Assembly: GCA_043228905.1 (NCBI GenBank) | Contig: JBHGNT010000007.1 | Span: 5,890,001-5,954,000, forward strand | DNA from: Azolla caroliniana | Taxonomy: Eukaryota; Polypodiophyta | DNA length: 64,000 bases | Direction: 5' to 3' | Notes under the pieces: model-generated | What the model was told of the DNA's origin: nothing | Database searches by the model: none | The model's input: the letters and a program-made list of their open reading frames with translations, nothing else | Made by a program: the position numbers and the translations under genes | Part shown: positions 12,850 through 23,209 of the stretch, in pieces | How positions within the stretch are numbered: position 1 is the stretch's first letter | How the letters are laid out: each line of letters opens with the position of its first letter

Positions 12850-13640
12850 AACTTAGTTAGGACTAACAATGGACATGGCCCATCTAGCATCATCATTCAC
12901 TCCCCCCCTTTCCCATTTCAAATTCCATAGCCCTGCAGGCTGCAACCAAACAAGAGCAGGGTATATTGAATTCAAAGACTGAAATGGCAATACGAGCTGA
13001 GAAAACGTCATGGCAGCATCCCTAGGAGACCGTAGCACTGGACAAACCTCGAATTGATGCAGAAAATGGAAGTAAATTTCATTCAATTTGCCCCTAGGAT
13101 CGACAAGTTCATGATTTGGATATTGGAACCCTATGTGAAATCTATGCTTGAAGCCAATGACAGGACCAGGCGCAAAAGGATGCGATATCTTCAATGATCA
13201 ATGCTGCCATACATTGGACCTTGTTAGTATATTCTTTTCTCTCAGGAAATTCGTTATATTTCATTTCTTGTTGTGCTTGAAAATTTTCTAGAATTTGGTG
13301 TGCAAAGGGGATTGCAAATGATGGGTTTTGTGCATTCTAGGTTTGAGCATCAATCTTCAGATGGAGTAACTTGAACCGGTTTGAAGAGAGATCTTCTCAA
13401 TTGATCTGAATCTTTCATGGCATACTCTTTTTCCTCACTAGGTTAGGTCATGACTCATGAATGCACCTTTGGCTGGTAATGATCTCATATATATCTATAA
13501 TCTTTCTCCCACACGTTTGTAACTTTTCAAAAGATGTTGTATATTCATGAGCATTCCTGATTATTTTCATGTGTTGCTTAAGCCTACAAGAATTCTGCAT
13601 CATCATCATATGGCAGCTGGCACGTTGTCAATATCACGGG
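12850..13640. other. Intergenic; unassigned minus-strand frame 12853-13194
   Basis: A 113-codon minus-strand frame is open and has a mixed, protein-like composition, but it begins with TTG and matches no family I recognise. It may be an exon or chance. The remainder up to the PPR promoter shows nothing specific. Confidence 0.3.
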
Positions 13641-13701
13641 GCTTATGCCACAGTGGAACCAGAAAACCATTCGTCCATCTGTATGTATAGACATCTTGGC
13701 A

Positions 13702-13708
13702 TATAAAA
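13702..13708 (+). promoter_or_regulatory. Probable TATA box of the PPR gene
   Basis: TATAAAA lies 98 nt upstream of the proposed ATG at 13800, a plausible core-promoter spacing. A CACTTACAG/GT word at about 13769-13779 could instead be a splice acceptor of a 5'-UTR intron. Confidence 0.45.
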
Positions 13709-13799
13709 TGATTGAGCTTGAAATTTAGGTTCTGAAGTTTACTTTTCTTCAAAAACAATATCCTTGTTCACTTACAGGTCTTACTATCAAATAACCAAG

Positions 13800-16202
13800 A
13801 TGAGCTTTTCAATGTCTAGGCACTGTGCCAATGATGTCTCATCAATGTTTAGTACATCATTCCCTGTAAGGGAGACACAAGCATTGTTGTCAGAGTGTTA
13901 CATCGATGATTCTGTAGTGAAGAGTTTATGTGTAAATGGAGAATTGAAGGAGGCTGTGTTGGCCTTAGATGAGATGGAGCATCTCGGTGTTAGAGTGAGT
14001 GTAGAAACTTATCTCATCCTTTTACAACTGTGTCTCAATCTTCAGAGCCTTACTTGTGCTCGCCAAGTCCATGCTTATATAGTCAAGAATGGATTACTGC
14101 CCAACACTACCCTGGAAAATCTCCTGGTGGAAATTTATGCCAGATGTGAGAATATGGATGAAGCATGCTATGTGTTTCATGCCATAGTGGAACGCGATAT
14201 TGTATCATGGAATGTAATCATTGGGGGGTTTGCTCAACAAAGGAATTCGGAAAAGGTTTTCATTTATTTTTCAAGGATGATGCTGGAAACACAGCTCACG
14301 CCGAACACATTCACCTTTTTAAATGTTCTAAAGTTATGTGCAATTTCTCAAAACATGACCAATGGCACAATTGTCCACTCCTACATTGTAGAAACTGGGG
14401 AGGAGGAAGATTCAGATGAATATGTGGCGAATGGCCTTATTGATATGTATGTCCAATGTGGTAGCATGAGAGATGCACACAAAGTTTTCTGCACAATGTG
14501 TGAAAGGAAAAGGAATCTTGTATCATGGAACATGCTAATCTGTGGGTATGCAAAGGGTGGATGCAATGCACCTGCATTGGAACTGTTCTGGACTATGGTA
14601 GAGGAAGGAAGGAGGCCAAATCGGATAACTTTCTTAGGTGCCCTTAAAGCATGTGCTGGGTTAGGTTGCTTAGACAGTGGTAAGAAAGTGCATGAATTCC
14701 TTGCGAGATATGGACTTGAACTGACTTTGTATCTGAGCAGTGCACTTATTGATATGTATGCAAAGTGTGGAAATTCAGAGCTGGGACGCCTACTTTTTGA
14801 CAAACTTCCCGAACGCAATGTTGTGGTGTGGACGTCTATGATTTCAGGCTATCTACAGCAAGGAGAACATGAAGAAGCACTGAAGCTTTTTGGACAGATG
14901 GGAAGAGAGGGTGTGTGCCCTAACCAAGTCACGTTCATTGTGGCTCTAAAAGCTTGCTGCTCTGCTTCAGCCATAGGGTATGGCAAAAGAATACATTCAC
15001 TTCTTGCAAAAATGGAAGCACAATCAGATGTAGTTTTACAGGGCTGCCTTGTGGACATGTACACAAAATGTGGCAGCCTGGATAATGCAATGTGTGTGAG
15101 TGATGAAATGCCAATGCAAGATAGCGTGTTATGGAATGGGATGGTTGCGGGTTATCTTGCATACGAGCATCCTAAAGATGCATTAGTTCTTTTCACTAAG
15201 ATGGAGCAAAGAGGTGTACAAATTGATGAAGTTACCTTTGTATCTGTTCTCAAAGCATGTGCCTATTTGAACAAACTGGAATTTGGCAAGGAGGTCCATT
15301 TAAAGATTATCGAATCTAATGTTAATCAAAATAAGTTCTTGAACAACATGCTAGTCGATATGTACCACAAATGTGGGCAAAGGAAGGAGGCCTCTAAGGT
15401 GTTCAATGAACTTGTAGAAAGAGATGTCGTCGCATGGAATATCATTATGTGTGGACATGTGGCTGACGGAGATATGGAAGCCATGCTGATACGGCATACT
15501 GAGATGATGCATGCATCTGTATTGCCTGATGGAGTTACGTTTCTCAGCATGCTTCAAGCATGTGCTAGCTTGGGTGCGTTAGATCTTGGTAAGAGGTATC
15601 ACTCTTGTGTGCAAGAATTTGGTTACGTCATTGAACCTGCCACGAGTCTCTCAAACACATTGATCGATATGTATGCAAAGTGTGGTAGCATAGAAAAGGC
15701 GTCTTCAATATTCTTTAGCATGCCGATTCGTACATCTGTGTCGTGGAATGTGATGACCGCTGGATATGCACAACATGGGTATGCAAAGGAAGCCATTGAA
15801 TTATTCGAAGAAATGCAACTGAAAGTTGGCATGACACTTGACCATGTCACACTAGTAGCTGTGATATGTGCATGTAATTTTGCAGGTCTTGTGGATGCTG
15901 CTTACTACTACTTTGCACTCATAACACAGGTTTACAATATCGAGCCAACAGAGGAGGCCATTGCGTCCATGGTCGACCTACTGGGACGGGCAGGGCTATT
16001 GGCAGAGGCAGCTCTGTTTATGGAGGAGACAAGATCAAAAAGTTATGTGGTTGTATGGAAGGCCATGCTAGGGGCAAGCAGAATTCATAATGACGTGACT
16101 CTAGGAAAACATGCCGCTCAATCGGTTTTAGAATTGGACCCACAAGATACTGCTGCTTTTGTTCTCTTATCCAATATTTGTGTTGAATCCATTTCTTTTT
16201 GA
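13800..16202 (+). CDS. PLS-class pentatricopeptide repeat protein, truncated in E1
   Basis: An 800-residue, intronless RNA-binding protein of the plant PPR family, whose members act in mitochondria or plastids in RNA editing, splicing or stability. I chose ATG 13800; the frame opens upstream only from a TTG at 13764. From about residue 35 to 760 run roughly twenty PPR motifs in P-L-S order, with repeated signatures such as LIDMYAKCG, VSWNVMTAGYAQHG and VTFLSVLKACA. The E1 region begins near WKAMLGASRIHNDVTLGK and reaches LDPQDTAAFVLLSNI. There the usual continuation stops and is replaced by CVESISF and a stop, so E2 and any DYW deaminase domain are absent. Sequence just after the break is duplicated nearby (16180-16393). 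An E-type protein could still work by recruiting a partner deaminase, but the abrupt end suggests a recent 3' loss. Confidence 0.9.
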   Translation: MSFSMSRHCANDVSSMFSTSFPVRETQALLSECYIDDSVVKSLCVNGELKEAVLALDEMEHLGVRVSVETYLILLQLCLNLQSLTCARQVHAYIVKNGLLPNTTLENLLVEIYARCENMDEACYVFHAIVERDIVSWNVIIGGFAQQRNSEKVFIYFSRMMLETQLTPNTFTFLNVLKLCAISQNMTNGTIVHSYIVETGEEEDSDEYVANGLIDMYVQCGSMRDAHKVFCTMCERKRNLVSWNMLICGYAKGGCNAPALELFWTMVEEGRRPNRITFLGALKACAGLGCLDSGKKVHEFLARYGLELTLYLSSALIDMYAKCGNSELGRLLFDKLPERNVVVWTSMISGYLQQGEHEEALKLFGQMGREGVCPNQVTFIVALKACCSASAIGYGKRIHSLLAKMEAQSDVVLQGCLVDMYTKCGSLDNAMCVSDEMPMQDSVLWNGMVAGYLAYEHPKDALVLFTKMEQRGVQIDEVTFVSVLKACAYLNKLEFGKEVHLKIIESNVNQNKFLNNMLVDMYHKCGQRKEASKVFNELVERDVVAWNIIMCGHVADGDMEAMLIRHTEMMHASVLPDGVTFLSMLQACASLGALDLGKRYHSCVQEFGYVIEPATSLSNTLIDMYAKCGSIEKASSIFFSMPIRTSVSWNVMTAGYAQHGYAKEAIELFEEMQLKVGMTLDHVTLVAVICACNFAGLVDAAYYYFALITQVYNIEPTEEAIASMVDLLGRAGLLAEAALFMEETRSKSYVVVWKAMLGASRIHNDVTLGKHAAQSVLELDPQDTAAFVLLSNICVESISF

Positions 16203-16393
16203 GAACAGATGTGCTAATGAGGTATCAGATGAACCCACGATTGGTATTGTATGAAGGTGATACCACCAAAAACTTGGTTGGATCCATTTCTTTTTGAGAG
16301 CACACAGCCTACCTCCAAAGAGTGATCTAAATGATATCCTTGATGCCACATAGAATTGTTACACTGTGGTGCTAATGAGGTATCGGATGAATG
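16180..16393. repeat. Interleaved direct repeats at the PPR 3' break
   Basis: ATCCATTTCTTTTTGAGA occurs at about 16184 and 16282, and GTGCTAATGAGGTATC at about 16211 and 16371. The first copy overlaps the last codons of the truncated PPR frame, so the break in the gene and the duplication probably belong together. Confidence 0.7.
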
Positions 16394-16399
16394 TAGGTA

Positions 16400-19300
16400 G
16401 TCAATCAAACAAAGGCTGTTTGCATACTCACATGCAAGTCATCAATATTGAATGGAGTAATGTGCATAAAGCTGATGTGCATTCACTCACCACCGATACA
16501 AGATAAACAAGAGAGAAGCACAACGTGAAAGCATTGCATTTACATCTGATAAGAATCTTCAGACTTCCAATGAAGTTAATGCATATAGATTCACAAGCTT
16601 GCCTCAAAAATCCAAAATGTTGGTATTGTGGTAAAGTTTGTTCTTTGCAATGTTAAGATGTGTGGTTAAGTCTCATCCCGTTGAGTTGATGTCGTGCTCC
16701 TACGAAAAACTGTTCAAACACTGAACACAAAGATTGTGGTACAAACTTACCAACACAAAACTTGATTTGTCACTTGTCGTACTACCTAAACTATGCTAAT
16801 ATATGTCGTGATCTCTTCACCCACCAAATATGGATGCCAACTTCTTAGTGGCGAAAGGAATCAATGGCAATGACCAAGTACATGCTCTTGCCGAAGCATT
16901 CAACTTGTGGTCGAGCACTAGATGAACCAACTGAAGTGGTGCTGTGCCATTCTATATCAGTGTGATCCAAGATTAACCATATATACTTCCTTATGCCTGG
17001 TTGATGCGCATGTTTACATCATTTTTTCCGTGTTATAACAATTTCTATGTGCCTACACACCATATTTATCAAGGTGGCACATATGATTGAACTCAACTTA
17101 TATAGTAGGATGCATTTTCTATTTAACATGAGTGAATAACTTATGTATGGCTGAATCTTGTTATATGTAAAAATGGTATGATGCTCAACATGTCGTTGGG
17201 ACGTTTCGCAATCTTATCCTTTTTTATGCTGATATCAAGTTTGTTATTGAATTACATTTAACTATTGTGGGAATTGCAATCTTTCTTGGACATGGTGTAG
17301 TACTTAATGCTCATGGCTGAAGACAAGGTCTCATGTATGACATGAACTCTCCAAACAATTACGTGGATGCATCAATAATAAGTACTACATAATTTCCTAT
17401 TCTTGTGGGTCCATTGAATTTATATTTTATAATGGTAGACGATTATATCCTATTGATCACTGCCTCTATGAAGGGTAACACCACTCATGATACCCTAACG
17501 ACACACTAACCATTCAATTAATACAAATTAGATAATAGGTAACAATAAACCAAAGTACGAATTACATTAAAATAGCAAGAGGTACATTTGGATATTGTAA
17601 GATTGGATGAAATATCAAGCATGTCTTTATATAGGCTACAATGTAGAGGAAAATTGGTGACTCATGTTGACTCTTCACCTAGACTTGCTTAAAGAATGTT
17701 CACATTATGCTCTTGGCCACGAAATAGGATACAATAGGTTCATATGTGAGAGCCATTTGCAAGGCAAGTTGGCTCCTAATTCTAATCTTTGTAGTCCAAG
17801 GCCATAGAAAATCAAATAGTCTCAACATCAACATAAGTACAAACCCAAGTCAACATGATAAGACATTGTCAAGACTAAGTAGCTTTATACAACTCATGTT
17901 ATTGCTGACACATTGGCAAAGCGCCATGGCTATACATTTTTAAACAAGGAAAGCACAAGTACTTTTTAATGACCCGGTACAATTAAAATCTAGATGAAGA
18001 CAAAAGGTTCTTATTACATCAGAAGTTTGCAACCAACAATTTTTTTTCTTCAAAGATTTTCCTCATTAGTATTAAGAAAAACATGTGAATGCTATAGCTT
18101 AAGCTTATGTGCCCAAAAGCTTACAATTTTCATGTACAATTATATACTTCCTAGGCATTGATAATGATTTAGTTTAGTTCGGTTCAATTTGTGAGTCTCA
18201 TACTCAAACCGCGTAATTTTTTTGCAATGTGAAAAGAAGCTAACTATGAAACCAAATCATTTGCAAGATTTTTGAGCTCAAATCAAATGGTTCAAGATAT
18301 TAATGAACCGTTAAGCACCATTAAGCCATTAGGTTGTGGTTTTGCAATTCAAATTTGGCTTGAACTAAATTATTTATTGACTATACACTCAATTTTAAAT
18401 TTGTGGTAAAAGGACTAATTTTTTAAAACTCAAAAGAAAACAAGAACTTAAAAGAATGTTGGATTCAAAGTTAAAATTTTATACTACATATTATATCATT
18501 TAAAAAGTTTATTTATATATGTAATAAATATCTAAAAAATTGTCTCCTGAAATTGTTAAGTTGATAAAGGATCAAACCGTAACCTTAAATCCCCACGCCA
18601 AACCAAACCCAAATCAAACCGTTTACAAAATTTTGAACCTGAATTGATGTGAAGCCATTAAGCTGTTAACTCAGGATTTCATAGCTTGGCTCGACTCAAA
18701 CTAAAATGTTGCCAACTCAAATTCATTCCTCAACAACAAACTTCTCTAGCCAAGTCTTTGAGCATCTTCCACACATTCTTTCTATATTATGCTTTTTCTC
18801 AAGTTTTGTGCCAACATTTTCTTCCCTACAAGCAATGAGCTTGTCCATTTTCTTGTTTTAGGACCTCACACGACCCCATTATTTCTATCATGACTTGGCC
18901 ATGTAGTAAAGATCTCAATCCATGGGTTTCTAATTTGTTTGAACCTCTATATGGTTTCTTTTGAGCCATAGATAGTTCAATCTAAGTATTCCTCAAGTAT
19001 GGGGAGAGATACAAGCTCTAGGGCCATATGCACCACTTGTGCTATGATTATTTTAGATTTTTTGCTCTTTGAGCACATGAAGAACAAATGAAAAAGAATT
19101 TCGACCTTGTCAACCTTATGTGTAGTTCAAGGACCATTGAACAAAATCCACATAGTTCACTATCAATTTTCCATCTCTTCCTAAACTCCAAATTTGTTGA
19201 GTCTAAAGTTGCCACCAATGAGTGAGCCAACAAGGATTTCATTAAACCTATCGTACTTCCAACACTGTTCCAAGATTCCCTTTCATGTCTTCCTAAACAT

Positions 19301-20950
19301 CAAATTCATTGAGTCTAAAGTTGGCACCAATGAGTGAGTAAACTAGGAACTCGTTAAACCTATCGTACTTTCAACAATGTTCCAAGGTAGGGAATTGAGC
19401 TGGGATTTTTGTTTAGTCTCCTCTTGGTACACCACATGTATGGTTCAAGGGGTGAAGTGGCTTGGATAAAGGATGGATTATCTTCATCCCATTGCTGAAT
19501 TCTAGTTCTACTTAGTTCCAAGTCTTGGTTGCTTAATTGGCAACTGGCTTGAACTCCCCTTCCCCTTTTAAAGGTCTTGGCATTGTAATTTCATAGATCA
19601 CCACAAGTGTGGAGACCTATTCGATCGAGTCTTGGAAACTTGTCTTCGCCTACATTTCTTTTGGTTAGCTAACATGGCAGAATGCAACTTAAAGGATGGA
19701 ATATTAAGTAATGTCCAAAGCCAAACCTAGTTCATTTAAGTCTTATCAATCAAATGGAAGAATCCTTTCAAGAATTAGAACAATGACATGAAGAACAATA
19801 AGCAACGGCTGATAAGGCAGATTCAACTTAGTGATGGATATAAGGACACACTTAGCATGGAGTATTAATGTCCAAAGATAATCCTAGTTGATCTAACTCT
19901 ATCAATGCAAGAATCCTTTCAAGAATTAGAGCACAATGAGGTGAAGAACTCTATCAATCAAATGGAAGAATCCTTTCAAGCAAATGGCTGATAAGGCCGA
20001 AACTAACAATGGATTATAAGGACACATTTTAGCATCTTATGGAGACAATTGCCAGAATCAATTAAGTTTACTTCATCTCATTGTTTGTTTCATCGTAGAA
20101 TGATGACCCTACTTCCTTCTGGTTTTGAGAGCATGGCCATTTTGATCACACAAGGGAGTGATGGTTATTTCCCCAACACAAATTTGCAGTGCACATCATA
20201 CTATGTATGCACATACCTACATTAGAATTTAAAGAAAACTTCATGCCAGGAGACAACCCATTGATAATTTAGAATTGAAAAGCTTCATGTAGTAGGATAA
20301 TTGAGCCCATTGATTAGAATTGAAAAGCTTCATGCGAGGATAATTGAACCCGATTAACTAGAATTGAGATGCTTCATGCTAGGGGAGATTTAATCCGATA
20401 GCGGGACTAAACAACTTGGACGGACGAGACGGTATCAAAGCACAAGCAGACACCACTACCTCATATGTATGATAGTTTGTTTGTTTTGTCAAGTTCCATT
20501 TGAGGATTTTGAAAAGCTAAGCCTGGGAATCTATAAGTAGTAGTAGTAGTAGTAGTAGTAGTAATATGATAGTTTGATAGACCCAATTGGTAGAGAGGAG
20601 ACATTTGGAGGGTTACATTGGCTGGCCTTTTTCTAAGCAGTTCTTGCTCTCAATGCCATTGGATATGGAAATTTTATAGATGATTAATGTTTTGACAGTT
20701 TTTGAGCTCTCAATGTCAAGATGTATGGTGATGATGGTTGACATGGTGCTGCACACCATGATTTAATGGAGAAGGTGCTTTTTCTGTAACATCACAAGAA
20801 GAGATGAATGAATTCAAGGCCTTCTTTTTTTGTTTGTTTTAGCAGTGGGAGAAAACCTTGTGGAATAGGGTTTTCCCTTCATATTCTGGTAATAACCTTT
20901 TCTTGCTAAGGATTTGGTTAATTATATCAAATATGGCTCCTTGACAGTAT
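16400..20950. other. Intergenic, no supported gene; several local duplications
   Basis: AT-rich DNA. About 18170-18730 resembles a decayed relative of the CGGTTCGGTT-type MITEs at 25.8 and 58.7 kb (shared AACCGTTAAGC and ATTAAGCC words). About 19177-19390 is a two-copy repeat of about 112 bp (GAGTCTAAAGTTG, CACCAATGAGTGAG). About 19740-20010 and 20230-20400 hold shorter repeated blocks (AAGAATCCTTTCAAG; GAATTGAAAAGCTTCATG). A (TAG)n run lies at 20532-20562 and an (AT)n run at about 20951-20972. Confidence 0.5.
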
Positions 20951-20976
20951 GATATATATATATATATATATACAAA

Positions 20977-21390
20977 TCATGGCATGTACAATCTTCCTTC
21001 ACATTTACATCGCCATGCTTCAGGATAGTATTGATCACAATCATTTATGCACTGCATTGTGGTGAAAGAAGAAGCAGAAGAAGAAGATGATGATGATGAA
21101 GATGAAGATGAAGATGAAGATGAAGATGAAGATGAAGATGCAGGTTGGATTCGGACTTGCACAGCCTTGCATGGACTGCAACCTTTACACTTTGAAGCTC
21201 CGCATTTGGACATGGGATTGGAGCCCATTGCTATTAATAATGACTTTCTCGCATTAGGGTTAGCATTAGGGTTAGCATTAGGGTTACACAGATTGAGGAA
21301 CAAAACAAGCAGCCCATTAGAACTTGAAGAAGAAGAAGAAGAAGAAGAAGAAGGGGAAGTGCAATCTTTCCTCTTCCTGTTGCAAGACAT
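20977..21390 (-). CDS. EPF-like (EPFL) secreted cysteine-rich signalling peptide
   Basis: A single-exon 137-residue frame; the ATG at 21390 is preceded by an in-frame TAA. The C-terminal half fits EPIDERMAL PATTERNING FACTOR-LIKE peptides, apoplastic ligands of ERECTA-family/TMM receptors. It has KCGASKCKGCSPCKAVQV (four Cys), then MQCINDC, then YYPEAWRCKCEGRLYMP, eight Cys in all. The ending is closest to the EPFL4/5/6 (CHALLAH-type) pattern as I know it. Three features are odd. A run of more than 20 serines expands the loop between the fourth and fifth Cys. A second serine run of about 12 lies near the N-terminus. Three NPNA units are encoded by a 12-bp repeat. The N-terminal hydrophobic stretch (GLLVLFLNL) is short for a signal peptide, so an upstream exon or atypical secretion is possible. 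Family call is firm, subgroup tentative. Confidence 0.88.
   Translation of the reverse strand: MSCNRKRKDCTSPSSSSSSSSSSSNGLLVLFLNLCNPNANPNANPNARKSLLIAMGSNPMSKCGASKCKGCSPCKAVQVRIQPASSSSSSSSSSSSSSSSSSSSSASSFTTMQCINDCDQYYPEAWRCKCEGRLYMP
21240..21290. repeat. GCATTAGGGTTA 12-bp repeat inside the EPFL gene
   Basis: Three tandem copies on the plus strand contain the telomere-like word TTAGGGTTA. On the minus strand they encode NPNA three times. Confidence 0.85.
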
Positions 21391-21559
21391 AATGATTTAA
21401 GATTAGAGCTCATAATAATGGTAATGAAGGAGGGGGAAAAGAAAGGATCTGAGAGAGAGAGACAGAAGGATGAGAGGGATGGGGACAAAAGGCGGAGCAG
21501 AGAATAAGAAGGAAGAAAGAAAGAGACAGAGAGAGGATGGATTGGATGGATTGGATTGG

Positions 21560-21683
21560 ACTTTTGATTCCCTTTGAATTCTTCTGTTCTGTTCTGTTCT
21601 GTTCTGTTCTTTTTCTTCGTCTGTTCTTCTTCTTTCTTTTTCTTTTTCTTTTTCTTTTTCCACCATTCCTTCATATATATAAC
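21560..21683 (-). promoter_or_regulatory. EPFL 5' region: TATA box and pyrimidine/purine repeats
   Basis: The minus strand has TTATATATATGAAGG at about 21671-21682, a candidate TATA box roughly 280 nt upstream of the ATG. Between it and the gene lie (GTTCT)n at about 21581-21612 and (CTTTTT)n-like repeats at about 21630-21660, read on the plus strand. These fit a long repeat-rich 5' leader, though simple repeats may explain the TATA-like word. Confidence 0.35.
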
Positions 21684-21699
21684 TGATGGTCCCAAAAGA

Positions 21700-22890
21700 A
21701 AACAAACTCTGCCATAACACCCCCCAAATATGGGGAAGAAAAATACTCTCTCCTCTCTTGAATTTTTGTTCTTTTCCTCCCCCTACTAAACATGGCTCTA
21801 CAAATATAGCAGAGCAGAGCAGAAACAGAGCATATCTATCTTCTCTCATTCTTCTTTCTTCTTTCTTCTTTCTTCTCTCTGATTGATTGGTACATGTGTT
21901 TGTAATTTCCCCTCAAATTTAGTTCATGTTTTCTCTTATGATTTATCATTCTTCAAATGTATCAAACTTTTGCAACTTGCATAGTACGTAACATTCGTTT
22001 TCCTACGTTGGAAAACGAATGCCAATGTTATTCAAACATTCTTGTGTTTTTTTTCCCCCAATTTATAAAGTTTTTTTTCCCCCCTTTCTTTAGGTTTATT
22101 TACACTCCTAATAAATAGTTAATCCAAAAGTATGGTATTTACCATTCTTAGAGGGTGTTTACCATACTCGAATGATTGAAACATACTATGCTTGCAAGAA
22201 TGTATATTGGTATGCATACATACATCAAATAGTACGTCATATACTCGTAATATACTCGCATGCATTGGCAAACATTCTTGTATTTTTTCCCGAACGCGTA
22301 TGTTATCAAAACATTCTTGTGTTTTTATTTTTTATTTTTACACTTTTTAGTATTTACCTTAACTTTCTTACCTTAAAAAAAACTTTGCCTTATAATAGAT
22401 AATGAATACAATAAACTTTGCCTTATACTAAATAATGAATACAAAAGTATGGTATTTAAACATGCTCGAATGCGAATGCACGTATGGTTCATACTATGCA
22501 TACAGTGAGTGATACATTTATTTATGCATGTAATGTATCCATGCAAGTATATATACATAGTCGAATCATGAATGTATCAATGCATACATGTATGTACATA
22601 CCTAGTAACCTACCTATGTATATGTATATATATGCACGCACGTACGTACATATGTATGTGTGTAGTTAGACATATTTGCATGCATGCATGCATGTGTGTG
22701 TATATGTATATCTATGTATGTCTCTACATATATGTATGTTGTATACATGTATATATGTACATCTACCGTATAAAAGTAAAAATAAACTTGTATGCCCAAA
22801 TGACACGATTATTAAAATTCAAAGAGGAATAATAATGGTGATGCAACGAAGTCAAATGGAGGCTCCTTACATGTTAAAGACAATGCAAGA
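21700..22890. other. Intergenic, microsatellite-rich
   Basis: A CTTCTTT-type run lies at about 21843-21878. From about 22170 to 22770 the DNA is dense in ATGCAT, ATACAT and ATGTAT words, a decayed alternating repeat. I see no gene. Confidence 0.5.
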
Positions 22891-23205
22891 GGTATAGGAG
22901 CTACTATGCACCACCACAATGTGGTTTATTTGGATTGCTAGGTGTTCTAAGGTGTTTGGTAATACTACTGTTCATCTAGTGGAAAGTGTACGGAATGTCT
23001 GGATGGAGATGGTACATACCTTGAAAGGGCGGTATGAGGATATTAAAGTTGAGACAGATGCTGCCGTGTTGCAACTTGCAATGTCTCGAATTTATTGCCT
23101 ATTGGAAGAAGGCCCCCTTTTCTCACAGTACAAAATTCAAGACCTAAATGGTGCTTAGCACCACCAGTATGGTTGTTCCCACCACCAATCACATAACTTG
23201 GTTAA
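22890..23205 (+). pseudogene. LINE C-terminal tail, second copy
   Basis: Plus-strand frame WFIWIARCSKVFGN followed, after a one-base frame change near 23140, by KWCLAPPVWLFPPP. This aligns with the tails at 4226-4510 and 60284-60505 (IWxxRC... then KWxxxxPxWLFxxP). No upstream LINE domains are visible, so it is a 5'-truncated copy. Confidence 0.65.
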
Positions 23206-23209
23206 GGAG

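Noticed and set aside
14381-14818. Minus-strand ORFs across the PPR gene
   Set aside because: Antisense shadows of the repeated PPR motifs; several similar frames recur at PPR periodicity.
21240-21290. NPNA repeats as a parasite-antigen-like contamination
   Set aside because: The repeat sits inside a continuous plant EPFL frame with an intact cysteine pattern and plant flanks; the likeness is coincidental.
21047-21400. Plus-strand acidic ORF (Asp/Glu runs) opposite the EPFL gene
   Set aside because: It is the antisense reading of the serine repeats; the minus strand carries the complete EPFL cysteine pattern.
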